DNA of 64,000 nucleotides, taken from Molanna angustata. Taxonomy: Eukaryota; Arthropoda; Insecta; Trichoptera; Molannidae. Below the pieces are notes generated by a model. The model was not told the origin of the DNA. It made no database searches and saw only the letters and a list, made by a program, of their open reading frames with translations. The stretch is taken from assembly GCA_963576475.1 (NCBI GenBank), contig OY754964.1, forward strand, positions 3,300,501-3,364,500. The letters are read 5' to 3'. Below, in pieces: positions 42,566-54,370 of the stretch; positions within the stretch are counted from its first letter, which is position 1, and the number at the start of each line of letters is the position of its first letter. The translations under genes were made by a program, and so were the position numbers.

Positions 42566-43320
42566 TGGTAGCTGAGTAATTGAAATGATAAACCAACAAA
42601 TCATTCCAGTTTAGATCCATTTTTTCTTTTAATCGTGTTTTTGCTTTCATGTTGTTAGAAAAATACTTCCATCTCATTTTTTATCATGTCATACCATGTC
42701 ATTTACCATGTCATATCTTGAAGACAATATTTAGATTTTAAAAGAACTGATTTTAACTGATTTTTTTTAATAGGGATTTTTTTTAACCTATGTAAGACAA
42801 AACAAATCTGATGCAGAATTTGAGAACAGACTCTTTTGAATGAAGATGTACATTGTACGTGTTTTCCACAGAAAGTTTCCAAACTGACTGCGAGCATGCA
42901 TCGGAAGTTTTGCAGACAAGCTGCCCCGGTAGGGTTTTCAAAAAGTTATCTATGAATTGTATTATATCAAGATAACTTTATTATCAGAAAGTGGATAGGT
43001 ACAGTTAACCATTGTTACAAACAATGTTAAGTAGAGTAGGTTCAGAATGTGTGGTTTGTAAAATAATGATGTCAAGTGCCAATTAATTTTAACAACACTG
43101 TCCTAAGGATAAAAAACTTACGAATTTGTTTGGAATTGATAACAAGTGTTTGTTATGTAATTCATTTAATTTTTGTTGTGACGACTTGTGATGCTACATT
43201 TTTTAGTGTTTATTTTATGAACAGGTATATCATATTATAAAGAGTGAATACTATGAGTTTTCATTTGTTTATGTCGTGATTTGTAAACATCTTGTTCATT
43301 TTATTTTACCCATATACATC
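42566..43320. other. No feature recognised
   Basis: AT-rich. Confidence 0.3.
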
Positions 43321-43324
43321 TTGA

Positions 43325-43440
43325 GCTGATCAGTTTTGTAAAGATCCAGTGGGCGCGAGTTCAAATCCTGCCACTACCGATTTCGGTCTGAATATATCAC
43401 AAGCATGCTTATTTAAACATATTTTCTTTTCTACGATTGT
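43325..43440 (+). mobile_element. SINE (family 2), 5'-truncated
   Basis: GTAAAGATCCAGTGGGCGCG, AGTTCAAATCCTGCC and ACCGATTTCGG match the second half of the family 2 head; the A-box half is missing. Confidence 0.6.
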
Positions 43441-45485
43441 ATGTATCTGTTGTATCTTTAAGATTGATGTCACTATCTGAAAAAATAGTATTTTGATGCT
43501 TGATAAAATAATCTACATGAAAAATTCAGGTACCTGCTTCATAAAATGTATTCAAGGATTGTCAACCCTCCATGAAAAAAAGTCAACAGCGGAGAGTTTA
43601 GCGTTTACCACAACCCACTTGTTAAAATAACAGCTGTTGAATATTGGTATTGAATAAGAATGTTTGTTGATTCATTTGATGGATTTTTTTTAATTTGTCG
43701 AGGCGATATTTTTAACGAGTTTCCCATTTCAAAGGTCACTAATATTTTTAATTCTCAAATTTCATCATTGTTTGTTTCATTTGTATTCCAAACATCACGG
43801 TATTATCTTGTTGCTTTTTCATTAAATATTTCATTTCTTTCGCTGAATTGTATCTTATTGTCTGTCAATTTCAAACGAAATTCAATATATTATTTTATCA
43901 AACAATACCTTTATTTTGTTTCCATTCAAATTCGACACAGTGTCAAATTTTAATCAATAAATATATGAAAAAGATAACAAGCTTATGCTCAAGGCTGAGC
44001 TCAAAATCTACATAAAAAATATGGTATAGAAACTTTAAATCTCACTAGTGTTTTTTTATTTGTAAGCATAGAGTTTTTAAGCATAGAGAATGAGTTTTTT
44101 TTACCATTAAATAAGGCAATTAGTCAAAATTAAGTTGTATTGTTCAAAGTTATTACAATAGTCTTGACCCCCAACCTGATATATTTAACTCCACACAGAC
44201 ATCGATGAAACGCCAATTATGCGCGGTTATTGGTAATATTACTGGTTAAAAATCAAACCTACTTTCCTTAAACATTCATCCCTTCCTTATCAACGCTTTC
44301 CTATATCCATTACCCTTCCCTTTCCCCCACATACACTCACCATCATACAATGACTACCCAACATCAATAATATATAATAATTTAAATATGTGAAACTTTA
44401 TAATTGGCTATTTATTTTGTATTCTCATTTGCAATTAAGTATTATAAATGTATAGCTGTTGACAGAGAAGTTGACAGAGCCCATGTGAGTTCTTACATTA
44501 CGCCTGTATATTGGAATATGTATGGCACAAACAGCAACGACCAAAAATTTATAATATTTTAAAGGTGTCTGTCTGGGAGTTTCTACAAACCAAAGTGTAG
44601 TGAGTTAAAAAATCACGCTTCATGCTATACCTGACCTATTATTCCACACTTTGAAGCCTGTTTTTTCTGAAATCCTCCAGTACTCAGTGTTCATAGTATA
44701 CAATCGTTGTAATCTGCTGCAGTATCCATACATAGAATCAGTCTTCATAATCATCATCCTAAGCTCGACAGCCCTGGAAGGGCCTTGGCTTAATCCAGGA
44801 CTCTCTTCTATTCCTCTTCTTCTCCATTATTTATACATAGTTATAAATTATCAACACAGTCTACGTCGCTAAATTCAAAAGTTATTTTATTATCAAAGAT
44901 CTTTCAGCCTTGATCTTGTCAATATCAAGACTTTTAGACCAAGACTGGTTTTGTTCATCACTAAACACGAATAATCCAGTTTTTTTCCAATCCTCTTACT
45001 TTTTCTTTGTGACGTTTTTTTTTTCACTTTTATATTACCGTCTGTATACCGCACAATTCGTTTAATATAATAATATTCTATTACTCAAACAAAATAAGAA
45101 AAAAATCGTTAATCTGGGAATCGATACATGATATTATGGCGTTGTTTACAGGTCCTGGAATCGTTGATATTTCTTCCTATCATTTATTTTTTTGTTGATC
45201 GCATAAATATCGAGAAAACAACATATATAGATAATGTATGACTTTGAAGTTAAATATATATACAAAATATTTTATCGTCCCATATAAATTTTCTGTTAAG
45301 TAAATTTTGGAATCCACTCAAGGGGATTACATTGATATAATTAAGTCCCAATGACGACAAGGTAGAATAGATTATTTCAAAGAAAATTTGACAGCACTGA
45401 TGCGATTTACGAATTTTCAAAGAAATATTATAGGGAATTTTTTCACCAATGTATCATAGACTTCACAAAGTATTCGAATTTTGTA
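43441..45485. other. No gene recognised; faint LINE 3' remnants
   Basis: Mostly AT-rich. About 43590-43620 repeats the end of family K (GAGAGTTTAGCG, CCACAACCCACTTG). A C-rich stretch at about 44265-44370 resembles the inner element's 3' UTR in composition only. CTCGACAGCCCTGGAAGGGC at 44764-44783 looks like a repeat 3' end but is unassigned. Confidence 0.3.
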
Positions 45486-45489
45486 TGGA

Positions 45490-46210
45490 AAATATTCAGC
45501 ATTTTCGTGATATCAGTTTGATAAATTATTTTTTATTAAATATTTTTTTATGAAAACTTGTTAATTATTTAATGCCATTTTATGAGAGTGATGTGCCTTT
45601 TTACTAATTAGAAAATAAAAATTTCAAATATTAAGTTTCCTGAGCTTGGAGTCACTTTGAAATATTTGACAGCCAAAAAAAATTAGAAGTACTATTCAGA
45701 TATCCTTCATAATCTAATGGAGTATGAGTGAGTATAATTATAAAAAATTGCACAATTTTAAAATAATCAAATGAGTACATTAGTCTTTAATCGATAAAGT
45801 ATGTAAATGAACACCCCCTACAAAGCACACAGATACAATATATCAAAGAATATATCGAATTTTGAGTTTCCTGAGCTTGGGGTCATTTTGAAATATGTGA
45901 GTGTTAAAGAAATTGAGAACCACTGATCACATATCCTTCAAAAGTTAATGGGTTTTAGCGAGTATTTGACATACAAAATTAAGAAAATTGATACTTATCA
46001 AATTTTTGATAAAATTTGATAAACCCATTGATAAGCAGAATAAACACGCCTTACATAGCACATAGAACACACATGTACATTGTGATGATACTTTTAGAAT
46101 ACAATCTCAGCATGGTAATCTGCAATATAAAATAGCCTTAAAAATTATGAATTCGTAGCTCCCCACTATATCCCCTTGTTATAGTGAGGAGTTTAAACGA
46201 AAAAAAACTA
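45490..46210 (-). repeat. Family K repeat, tandem copies, inverted relative to 20.4-22.2 kb
   Basis: Two units in reverse orientation. Each has GTTTCCTGAGCTTGG(A/G)GTCA and AAATAT(T/G)TGA, followed by ACAAAGCACA/ATAGCACATAG and GATACAAT/TACAATCTCAGCAT words. The far end is a foldback, CTCCCCACTATATCCCC ... ATAGTGAGGAGTTTA. It provides the empty site for the 20.7 kb MITE at about 45771-45799. Confidence 0.65.
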
Positions 46211-47400
46211 ATTAGTTAAATTCAACAAGTATGTATTTTCTTGAAAAAATGTATGAACGCTTTGATATTATTTTTTGCAAAAGGAACTTATAAATTTCCT
46301 TATATGGAGTTTGATAGAGTAAAATTTACGTTGTATTTATTCCGTTTCATGCAGGTCGAATGAAACTGGATTCATACGTACTGAATTATGTGAACGAAGT
46401 TGTGAAATGCGAAATACTTTCACACACACCCCTATGAGGGTTGGTAGTTTGAATAATGAAATGACGGAAACTTTTTGTTTATTAATTCAATTAATTTCAC
46501 AACCATCGCAGGGTGTGTTTATATTATATAGCATTTCACTGAATTCAAATATGAAAAGTCAACTCTCTCAGCATAGGTACACTTTTCCATTATACACGTC
46601 GATGCATCGTCTTGTTTGCGTTATACTGTAGCTTAAATCTTTTGCGCTTCCATTTTTGAAAAGGTTTTACTGTTATTTCAACAGCTTTAGTACCCATATT
46701 ATTATTCACAATGTACTTTTATTATTATTTCAATATTTTTTTTACGTTTACATATATTCTTGCTTCCAACGCTCCTGTTCTTGTAATTATTTTGTTATTG
46801 TTAAAATGTTTGTCACTCTCGTAGCGTTTTACTGTTATTTAAGATTTTTGGGTACCATTATATTTTACATGTTACTATTTTACAACCTTTTGAACTGTTT
46901 TCCAATGTATAATAGGAATTCTTTATGACAATTTGTTTTGCTTTATTTTTGATTATCACGCTACAATATTTTAGAAATTCGTTTGTGTATTTTTTTTGCG
47001 CTGTCTACGTCTATGAAACTTTAATCAACAAAACTTGCTATACTTTAAACCACAATTATGATGGTGAAATTGAAAATAATAATGACTAATTATTATTAGG
47101 TATAGAGTCTTGTCTAAAGTTTTTCACAATCTTTTGTAGTTGATAATAATATCAACATTTTATTAGACGATGCATTGATATAAATTAGATAAGTTGAATT
47201 TGTGGCTTTCGGTTCTCTTTGACACGTTTGTGTGAAATACCATTACATTTTGTTCTTAAAAAGACGTTTTTATAGAAATCCAAACTAAGAGATTTAATTT
47301 TGATTATCTCAAACCTTATGTTAGGTAATTGTTAATGTATGTACTTTCGTGTATAATTTACCTTTCTTTTCTGCTATGAAACATTTCAATGAATGTTTAT
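46211..47400. other. No gene recognised
   Basis: AT-rich. T-rich open frames at 46407-46928 have no recognisable homology. Confidence 0.35.
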
Positions 47401-47404
47401 AAAT

Positions 47405-47620
47405 TGCATATATTTTTTTAATTGTATATACGCAAACATTGTATTTTTTTCCCTGTCGGGAGTCAAATGTTTTTTTTTTATTGACAATAACATCTCAATA
47501 GAGACGAAGTTGGGATATTATACAAGAACCAGGAACTCAGACATCTACAGGGCTTACGTTCTTCTATGATAGGTATCTCAACTTCGTCGCTATTGAGATA
47601 TTATTGTCAATAAAAATATG
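47405..47620. repeat. Family S foldback derivative
   Basis: After the 5' extension (CCTGTCGGGAGTCAAATG), TTATTGACAATAACATCTCA and AATAGAGACGAAGTTGGGAT (47478-47516) pair with ATCTCAACTTCGTCGCTATT and GAGATATTATTGTCAATAA (about 47575-47614). The interior keeps only GGAACTCAGACATCTACAGG and GCTTACG. The result is a hairpin of about 145 bp. Confidence 0.65.
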
Positions 47621-48615
47621 TTTATAAATTGTGTACCTTTGGTTAAATTTAAGCTGTGTCATCTAATATTTTGTTTTGTAAAGGGCTTTAAGCCGTGAAT
47701 GTCTCAATAAATAAATAAATTGAAACATTCGCAGAATGTAATTCGAGAAAAATAATTGTACCTTGCATGCGAAAAAATACAACAACAAAAAATACCTTCA
47801 TTATTTGGTTTTCAAGTTCCATTCACCATATGCTCACATATTTAATGTTCCACCATGCTTTAAATATTTTTTTTCACAAGACTTTTCACATTAGTTTATA
47901 ATTGCTTTTTAAAACCACGAAAATATTTGTTTTTTTAGTACACAAAATGAAAACATTCGGGTAATTAACAGAATGTTATTTCATTTAAATGTACTTTATA
48001 AACATCAAATTAATTTTGAATATTTTCACTTTATTAATTGAGCGTCCGAATAAATATTTATAATATTCTTCTTAATTAATATGTAATGTATTCACAACAC
48101 ATTTTCTAACCAACATTTTTTTATTAACATATTATATATGTATATATTTTATTTTTACCAAACAATAAATATTAACGAAGTTAATCACACACATTTCAAT
48201 GTATTCCATAAAGTCAAACATCTAATAATCGCATTCGATCATAACTTGTACATAAAAATAATATATTTTCAATTTTTGCACTAAAATTGTTGTATTCATC
48301 TATTTTTTTTTCTTTAGAATTATATAGTTATAAAGTTGATATTGAAATTGACGTTCCTATTTGAATTATTGTTAGTAAATTTTGATTTTAATATTACAAC
48401 TCAAGAAACCGATGACATCTTCGATCTTCGTTTTAAAGCGAGAATGAACAAATTAAAATTTTTAAAAATGTAACAAATTTATAATCACATAATTGATTAT
48501 TTAATTATGTGTTTTTATTTTCGTATCCTTAATGGCATCTCATTAATATCAAAGGTCACATTTTAAGATCATTTAATATACCCGAATGCGTATGACACTC
48601 ATTTTTGGTTTCAAA
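47621..48615. other. No feature recognised
   Basis: Strongly AT-rich, no gene. Confidence 0.35.
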
Positions 48616-48619
48616 ACAA

Positions 48620-49030
48620 ATCAGAACGTGCAAAAAAAAGCACGGATTTCGGTCCAGTTTTCACAACAGCGTTCAAAGTGATACTGGCAGGATCGCGTGC
48701 GAAGAGGAGAAAAGCTGATCATTTTCCCAGTCGAGAGAGAGGCGGGCATGTAGGTATCCGCGAGAGAGACGGGGACAGAGGACGCAGCCTCCCTTGCACG
48801 GGGCGGTCCAGATACCAACCCTCGGTGAGTTTCACCCGGGAGTAGGCACCGGCCTAAACAGAATTCTGATGCGGCAAATTATACGGGCGAAATGCTGACT
48901 CCGGCTGTGTTATTATACGTCGTAAATGTTTGGTTTAATTGAAGTGCAACGCTTGCATCGGCGGGTGCCGTAAATTGTTTAATTACGCACCTGCGCTAAA
49001 AAATTCAAACGGCGGAATGAAAACCGTAAG
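48620..49030 (+). other. GC-rich island with splice donor, candidate 5' exon/promoter
   Basis: A 400 bp island in AT-rich DNA, apparently single-copy in the window: GAGAGAGAGGCGGGCATG, GACGGGGACAGAGGACGCAG, TTGCACGGGGCGGTCC. A strong 5' splice donor consensus, CTCG|GTGAGTTTC, lies at 48824/48825. No long coding frame reaches it, so a non-coding first exon with its promoter is a reasonable guess. GCTTGCATCGGCGGGTGCCG follows within the would-be intron. The minus-strand frame 48621-48818 is not convincing. Host-gene identity unknown. Confidence 0.35.
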
Positions 49031-49257
49031 TTTAGATATTCGATTTTTAAATTTGCGACATAGGTTTATAACGTGGGATACAACCACCATATGGGTTACC
49101 ATGGAACGGGACTTTATTAATTATTATTTATTTTTAAATCCTTACAAAATATTTATATAACAATAGGACAAAATATTAAATATGCAAGGATTCCACTAAG
49201 GCATAGCCATTATATGGGAAACATAATCGAAATAAATAAAAAAAAAATCATCTTTTA

Positions 49258-49296
49258 TTTCACTGACTTTTCACTGACCGTGAAAAGTCAGTGAAA
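49258..49296. repeat. Perfect short inverted repeat (hairpin)
   Basis: CACTGACTTTTCAC (49261-49274) and GTGAAAAGTCAGTG (49280-49293) are exact reverse complements around a 5-base loop, extended by three T:A pairs. There is no T-run terminator context or other link to a gene. Confidence 0.8.
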
Positions 49297-49790
49297 AATC
49301 ATCAGCCATGCTCAAAAGACCCATAAGAATCAACAACATACATAGCTACAAATACACGGAAAAACAGATCTTATATATTTTGAAAGGTCTCACCTTGCAG
49401 CCATTTTTTCACCTCTTTCCTAAAGGTTTGCTTTTTATACTTACTCACCCTGCTGGTTCGGTTTAAGGTATAGTGTAAGGTAGCTTGGAATATATGTAGG
49501 TTTGTGTTATCTTATTGTACAATTTTTAAGATGATTCATGATCCGAATTTATTTATCGCAACGATAAATAAAGGTCAAAATGCTTTAAATTTTATTTTCC
49601 CTTAATTTTTCCACAGAATATTTTCCTTGTCCAAATGATTATGTAATCGCTTGTTATGTTTCATGCCAAGCAGTAAACACCAATGTTTGTTTGGTTTTTA
49701 CTGCTTTAATTATAAACGAATAATTATTCAGCAGGAAAATCGCTTAGCTTTAGTAAAATAATCTTTATAATATACAAACCAATAACTCAA
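49297..49790. other. No feature recognised
   Basis: AT-rich. Confidence 0.3.
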
Positions 49791-49794
49791 TTGA

Positions 49795-50035
49795 TGGCGT
49801 TACAAAAAAGTTTCTTCGGCACTTCATAGATGGCAATGGTGTTTCAACCTATTTTCTAACGAACAGATTTTCATGATTAAAATATATAGAACTTTTAAAA
49901 ATTTGATTGATAGTGAACTCGATGACAAGGCATAATTGATTAACGTTGCACAAGCGCATAAAATTATAACGTAAAGCAACCGATGACAGGTCCGATGCCA
50001 TTGATTTCTCGGTTTCTCCCATAATATCTCAACTA
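49795..50035 (-). repeat. Family S repeat, copy 4
   Basis: GGCGTTACAAAAAAGTTTCT, ACTTCATAGATGGCAATGG, GACAAGGCATAATTGATTAA and CCGATGACAGGTCCGATGCC follow the family order in reverse orientation. Confidence 0.65.
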
Positions 50036-50110
50036 ACTTAGAGGCTTCGCAGCATATATGTTCCCATACATGGATTTACTCAGAATTCGGAGTGGAACAT
50101 TTTATGTGAG

Positions 50111-50173
<63 letters not shown>

Positions 50174-50285
50174 TGTGGGTGTGTGTCCCTTATAACTTTT
50201 GATCGGCTCAATTTACAGAGCCCAAAATTTCAGGATATATAAATAGTTATAGGCCTACAAAACTTTTATACTCAGAATTCCACTT
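50035..50285 (+). repeat. Family G repeat, copy 3, with (GT)n
   Basis: GCTTCGCAGCATATATGTTC, ATGGATTTACTCAGAATTCG, a (GT)n microsatellite at about 50114-50186, then CCTTATAACTTTTGATCGGC, TTTACAGAGCCC and TAGGCCTACAAAACTTTTAT. Truncated at the 3' side. The GT tract sits where copy 1 has only GTGTGTCTATGT. Confidence 0.7.
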
Positions 50286-50289
50286 TAAT

Positions 50290-51040
50290 TTAATACTTTA
50301 TTCATTATCATTTTTTTTGCTATGAATTATGATTATGTTGGAATCACAATAATGGAATTTGAATGTAGGATAACATATATTTCGGTAAATTATTCACACT
50401 TCTTGACAATCTCGATCCCTTGAGAATAAAATCCGGAGACATTGTTCAATAATGTAACTGTACGACATAACGAGAAGCTCGATGCGAATCGTCTTTATAT
50501 TTCAGCCGTTTAGGGGTGGTACTACACACCACACATACCGGCAGCTTTAACAGCTGATCTCACCTACCTCCTTAGACCCACTCCCCCCACTCCTATACCA
50601 CCCTTAACTGGAGACCGGCACCTACTTACACTGGAAATACATTCATATATATGCGATATTTTTGAAAAACACGTTTTTACTCTCCACTGATACATTATGT
50701 AATAGTGGTGAATTATGATTTTATTGTTTTTAAGGGTGTTTTTAACATTAAATTGTCAACGAGTATTATGATGAAAGTCCATTCTATAAATTTAATCTGG
50801 CGTTTTTATGTTTTAATGCAAATAGCGTTCTAACATTTGTTTATTCAATATCGTGAGCAGGGGGTGCAACGCTAAATGAACCATATTATTACATAAAAAA
50901 TAAACAAATTTGCACAATAAAGATACCAAAACATCAAAAAGTACAAAGTGTTTAATTTTTTTTTATCTTGTTTATTTCAGTTTTGTTATAATTTATTATA
51001 TTACAGATGGTACATATATTTTTTTCATTTGTTATAGGCA
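50290..51040. other. No gene recognised
   Basis: AT-rich. About 50675-50770 weakly resembles the start of family K (TTTTTACTCTCCACTGATAC, TAGTGGTGAATTATGATTTT). Confidence 0.3.
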
Positions 51041-51044
51041 TTTA

Positions 51045-51690
51045 TATTTATTTATTTATTTATTATATATACGCCCTTAATAGGGCATTTACAAAAAAAA
51101 TACAGGATAAATAGAACAATGTAGGCACAACAAAATAACAATAAGTGTAAATACATCGATTATATAGGTACATAATAAAAAAACGTAAGTAGTTAAAGGA
51201 AACACAATATAAAACAACATAATAAAAGAAAATAGAGGTAAATGATAAAAAAAAACTAGACATAAAAGAAGAAAAAAAATAAACAGTATTACATATTCAA
51301 TTTAAACAACAAAAATAAACAAAGCACAGTAAAAATCAAAAATTATAATATGCGTTAAGCATCCTTTTGAAACCATCTATAGTGTGTACATTAAATATAT
51401 CAACAGCACTATATTGGTTTCCAAGGCGGTGCAATCTATGCATTGGTGAGTTAATGATAAAGTTATTTCGAAGATTCTCTATATGAAAAGGTGCATTTTG
51501 ACGTGAAGCAAACCTTGTAGGTACTCTGAATTTTTTCATTTCAACTAGGTCAGGGTGTCCAATATACCGTTGATTATTTTAAATAAACAAATTAAATCAC
51601 AAATCGTTCTTCTGTTTGATAATTTCGATAAATTTAAAATACTCATTAGAAAATCATAATTTAATTTTTCTAAAGGAATGGATAATTTAT
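51045..51690 (-). pseudogene. CR1/Jockey-group LINE ORF2 C-terminus and 3' UTR
   Basis: The minus strand from about 51680 reads PLEKLNYDFLMSILNLSKLS, NRRTICDLICLFKIINGILD, then 51336-51539 reads VPTRFASRQNAPFHIENLRN, NFIINSPMHRLHRLGNQYSA, VDIFNVHTIDGFKRML. This is the C-terminal domain following RT, comparable to DICFLYKLLNNQIDSP in the inner element of 56-62 kb. The A-rich 3' UTR ends in an (AAAT)n tail at 51045. At least one stop separates the two parts. A 5'-truncated copy of a related but distinct family. Confidence 0.7.
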
Positions 51691-51959
51691 AATTTACAAA
51701 TAATATATAAATATTTGTTCATGTAGTAATTGTAAATATCTCCTTTTTATTTTTTTTAAATTTTTATATTGTATTTAGGTATATATAAAAACCAATTTTT
51801 TTATATAGATATTGTTTACCCACACACTGGCATTGCCTTTGTGGGAATTTTAGTAATTCGTAATTCTACATGAAATTTTGTCTGAATTTTTTTTTTGTAA
51901 TTTTTTTTGTTGTTTCTATAATTTTGTAACATGTGCCAAAATAAAAATAAATACATATA

Positions 51960-52060
51960 CTTTAAATATTTATAAAAATAACAAACAGAAATTGTCACGT
52001 AAGTCAACCGAAGACCAGTCGTAAGACCTGTAGGTGCCTTCATTTCCCAGTTATCCTATA
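51960..52060 (-). repeat. Family S repeat, partial copy 5
   Basis: ACGTAAGTCAACCGAAGACC, GTAAGACCTGTAGGTGCCTT and TATAATCTCTATTG match the 5' third of the family in reverse. Confidence 0.5.
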
Positions 52061-52299
52061 ATCTCTATTGTGATATAATTTTTTTAAAAACTACAGAAAT
52101 TATTATTTTAATATATATGTTTTATGTATGCGAATTGAGATTCCTTCGTCGCAGTTAACAAGCATACAAATTCAGTAAATTTAAAAAAAATCATTCAGTT
52201 TTTTTAGTAAAGATTCATAGTGACATTATATAGCGTTGAGTACCTACCTATAACAACATAACAAATTTAACTGTATATAATATAATAAGCAATAAATGA

Positions 52300-52645
52300 A
52301 TATTTTTTTAAATTTCATATACGCAAAAATTGGTTTTTGTTCCCTGTCGGGAGTCAAATGATAATTTTACTGACTTACCTACTTTTTAGCATCACAATAG
52401 AGACGAAGTTGGGATATTATAGAAGAGCCAGGAACTCAAGGCACCTACACCTTATTTTCGGGTAAATTGTTACACATTATTCAAATATATAGAACTTTCA
52501 AAAATTACAATGATAAGTTAGTGAACTCAATGAGAAGGCATAATTGGTGAATATTGCGCAAGCGCATAAAGTGTACACGCAAACCAGCCGATGACAGGTC
52601 GTAAGCCCTGTAGGTGCCTTGAGTTCCTGGTTCTTCTATAATATG
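52300..52645. repeat. Family S foldback derivative with 36 bp arms
   Basis: After the 5' extension (CCTGTCGGGAGTCAAATG), the arm 52414-52449 (starting ATATTATAGAAGAGCCAGGA) is matched at 35 of 36 positions by the reverse complement of 52609-52644. Between them lies a family S segment in minus orientation (AGAAGGCATAATTGGTGAAT, CCGATGACAGGTCGTAAGCC). So the 5' part is present twice, in opposite directions. Confidence 0.75.
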
Positions 52646-53029
52646 TAGATAACAATTTAAAGATGATTATTTTTTTTTTACATTATTCTACGCTGTATTA
52701 TTTTTATATTGTCTCATTGGCCGTCCAACTAGATGAACCTGTTTTAAGATGATCCATAATTAAATACTACTAGTGCCAATAATCTATATTTGATCCATAC
52801 TTTTTTTGTCATAAAATGATTCTTAATATACTCAACATAGTTGAATAGACTAGAAAAAACTTAATTTATTGGTAGATTCCTCACTTTCAATTGATATTAG
52901 TCAATTATTTATTGTTTTTTTTAGAATATCTACTTTCATCTGTTTCCAACCGTCAGGTAGTAAGTATATTATTTTGTACATCTCAGGGCCGAGATATTTA
53001 AAATAACGCTGTGCGAATGTGGTATTATT
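52646..53029. other. No feature recognised
   Basis: AT-rich spacer, no frame or repeat terminus. Confidence 0.3.
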
Positions 53030-53113
53030 CAATATCCGTATTTCTTTATTCAAAACCTATATTTCTTTATTCAATACCTATATTTCTTTATTCAAAACCT
53101 ATATTTCTTTTCA
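53030..53113. repeat. Short tandem repeat, about 24 bp unit
   Basis: CTATATTTCTTTATTCAAAA occurs three times with small changes (first copy CCGTATTTC), followed by a partial unit. Confidence 0.75.
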
Positions 53114-53454
53114 TTGTACGTTTTCAAAATGTTTGATATTCTAACACATTCGATACAAATTTAATGTAACACCGATAAAAGGATACTAAACTTGCGCGTA
53201 TCCTTAATATGTGGATATGTTTGTAATAAAATATCTCGCGGCATTCTTAGAAGAATAAATTTATCTCTCGCTACATTGTTAAGAAATTGATATTCTTTTA
53301 CATTTTTTTATTAAAATATTGGGCTCTGAATAAATATATTAATACTAGCAAACAGTCTTCAATCGGACGTGCATGCTAACATGCTCCTACATAGTTTCTG
53401 ATGCAGTTTTGTAAGAGAACTGAAATATTTATTTATTTATTTGTTAATTCTTGT

Positions 53455-53675
53455 ATATATATTTATTTAATATTGCTTCTCGGCCAACTAACAAGTACTA
53501 TGTCAAAAATTGACTAAACACTCACTCAATAACAAGTTGCCACATTCTTGAGACTAACGGTATTAATCGTCTCACAGATCCAGACAGAAAACACAATCAA
53601 AAACAGTGTCAACCGGGAATCGAAATCCTTGAATTAGCAGTCAGATACCCAACCAACTGAGCCACGGCTGACAAT
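53455..53675 (-). mobile_element. tRNA-derived SINE (family 1)
   Basis: The reverse complement: GCCGTGGCTCAGTTGGTTGG (A-box), TTTCGATTCCCGGTTG (B-box), GGATCTGTGAGACGATTAAT, GTGGCAACTTGTTATTGAGT, then a (AAAT)-like tail at 53455. Near-full-length match to 10789-11018. Confidence 0.85.
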
Positions 53676-54354
53676 AATTTGTAAAACATTTAATTTGTAC
53701 ATTGGAGGCTTTTTGCCAAACAGTAATTTCTTCCAACCAACCAGAGTAAAAATTGATTAACTTGTAGGTACTATAACAGTGTGGTTATGCCATAACAAAA
53801 CATATTAATAAAAAAAAATCAATTATTAATAAAGAAGAATACGTAATACAAAAAAAGATTTGAATATAATAACAATTTAAAGTAATGATGGAAAACAAAA
53901 GAATTAGGAGAGAAAGAGAAAAGGATGAAGAAATAAATTATTATCAGATAGATATGTTTACTATAGTATTTTTTTTTAGTATGTTCAATGAGATAGCTGA
54001 CGTAATATTAGGACTTGCTGATTGTAATATTCATAATTATTGACACAATTCTTCTTCAACGATAAGTTTCATGGCCCCGTAGCCTTAGGCAGTGGTTCAG
54101 AAAAAGCACTGCGTACAGTAACAGAACCAGGTGCAGATAGCCCTTGTGATCGCCAACCTTCGCATAGGAGACGCACGAAGAAATGTAGAAAATTCTTCTT
54201 TGATTTTTGAATCTTGGTTGGCAGTTAAGCGATGCATATCTTCTTCTAATCTGTTCATTCATCAATCATCCTCTGTATATGAAGTACAATTCATATCGTG
54301 GCATAGCAGTTCCATGTACTCTTGGTGATGCCCTCTGCAAGTCGATCCATCAAG
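53676..54354. other. Flank of the R1-clade element; SINE fragment
   Basis: 53700-53750 holds a family 3 SINE remnant (TTTCTTCCAACCAACCAGAG). The plus-strand frames between 54131 and 54328 are open but carry no recognisable R1 endonuclease motifs, and they lie outside the candidate target duplication. Confidence 0.35.
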
Positions 54355-54370
54355 CAGTCCCTTCAATATT

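Noticed and set aside
42273..42677. 134-codon minus-strand frame
   Set aside because: The plus strand carries the RTE-like C-terminal motifs; this frame is its complement.
54131..54328. R1 endonuclease domain upstream of the RT
   Set aside because: No APE motifs are readable and the region lies outside the candidate 15 bp target duplication.
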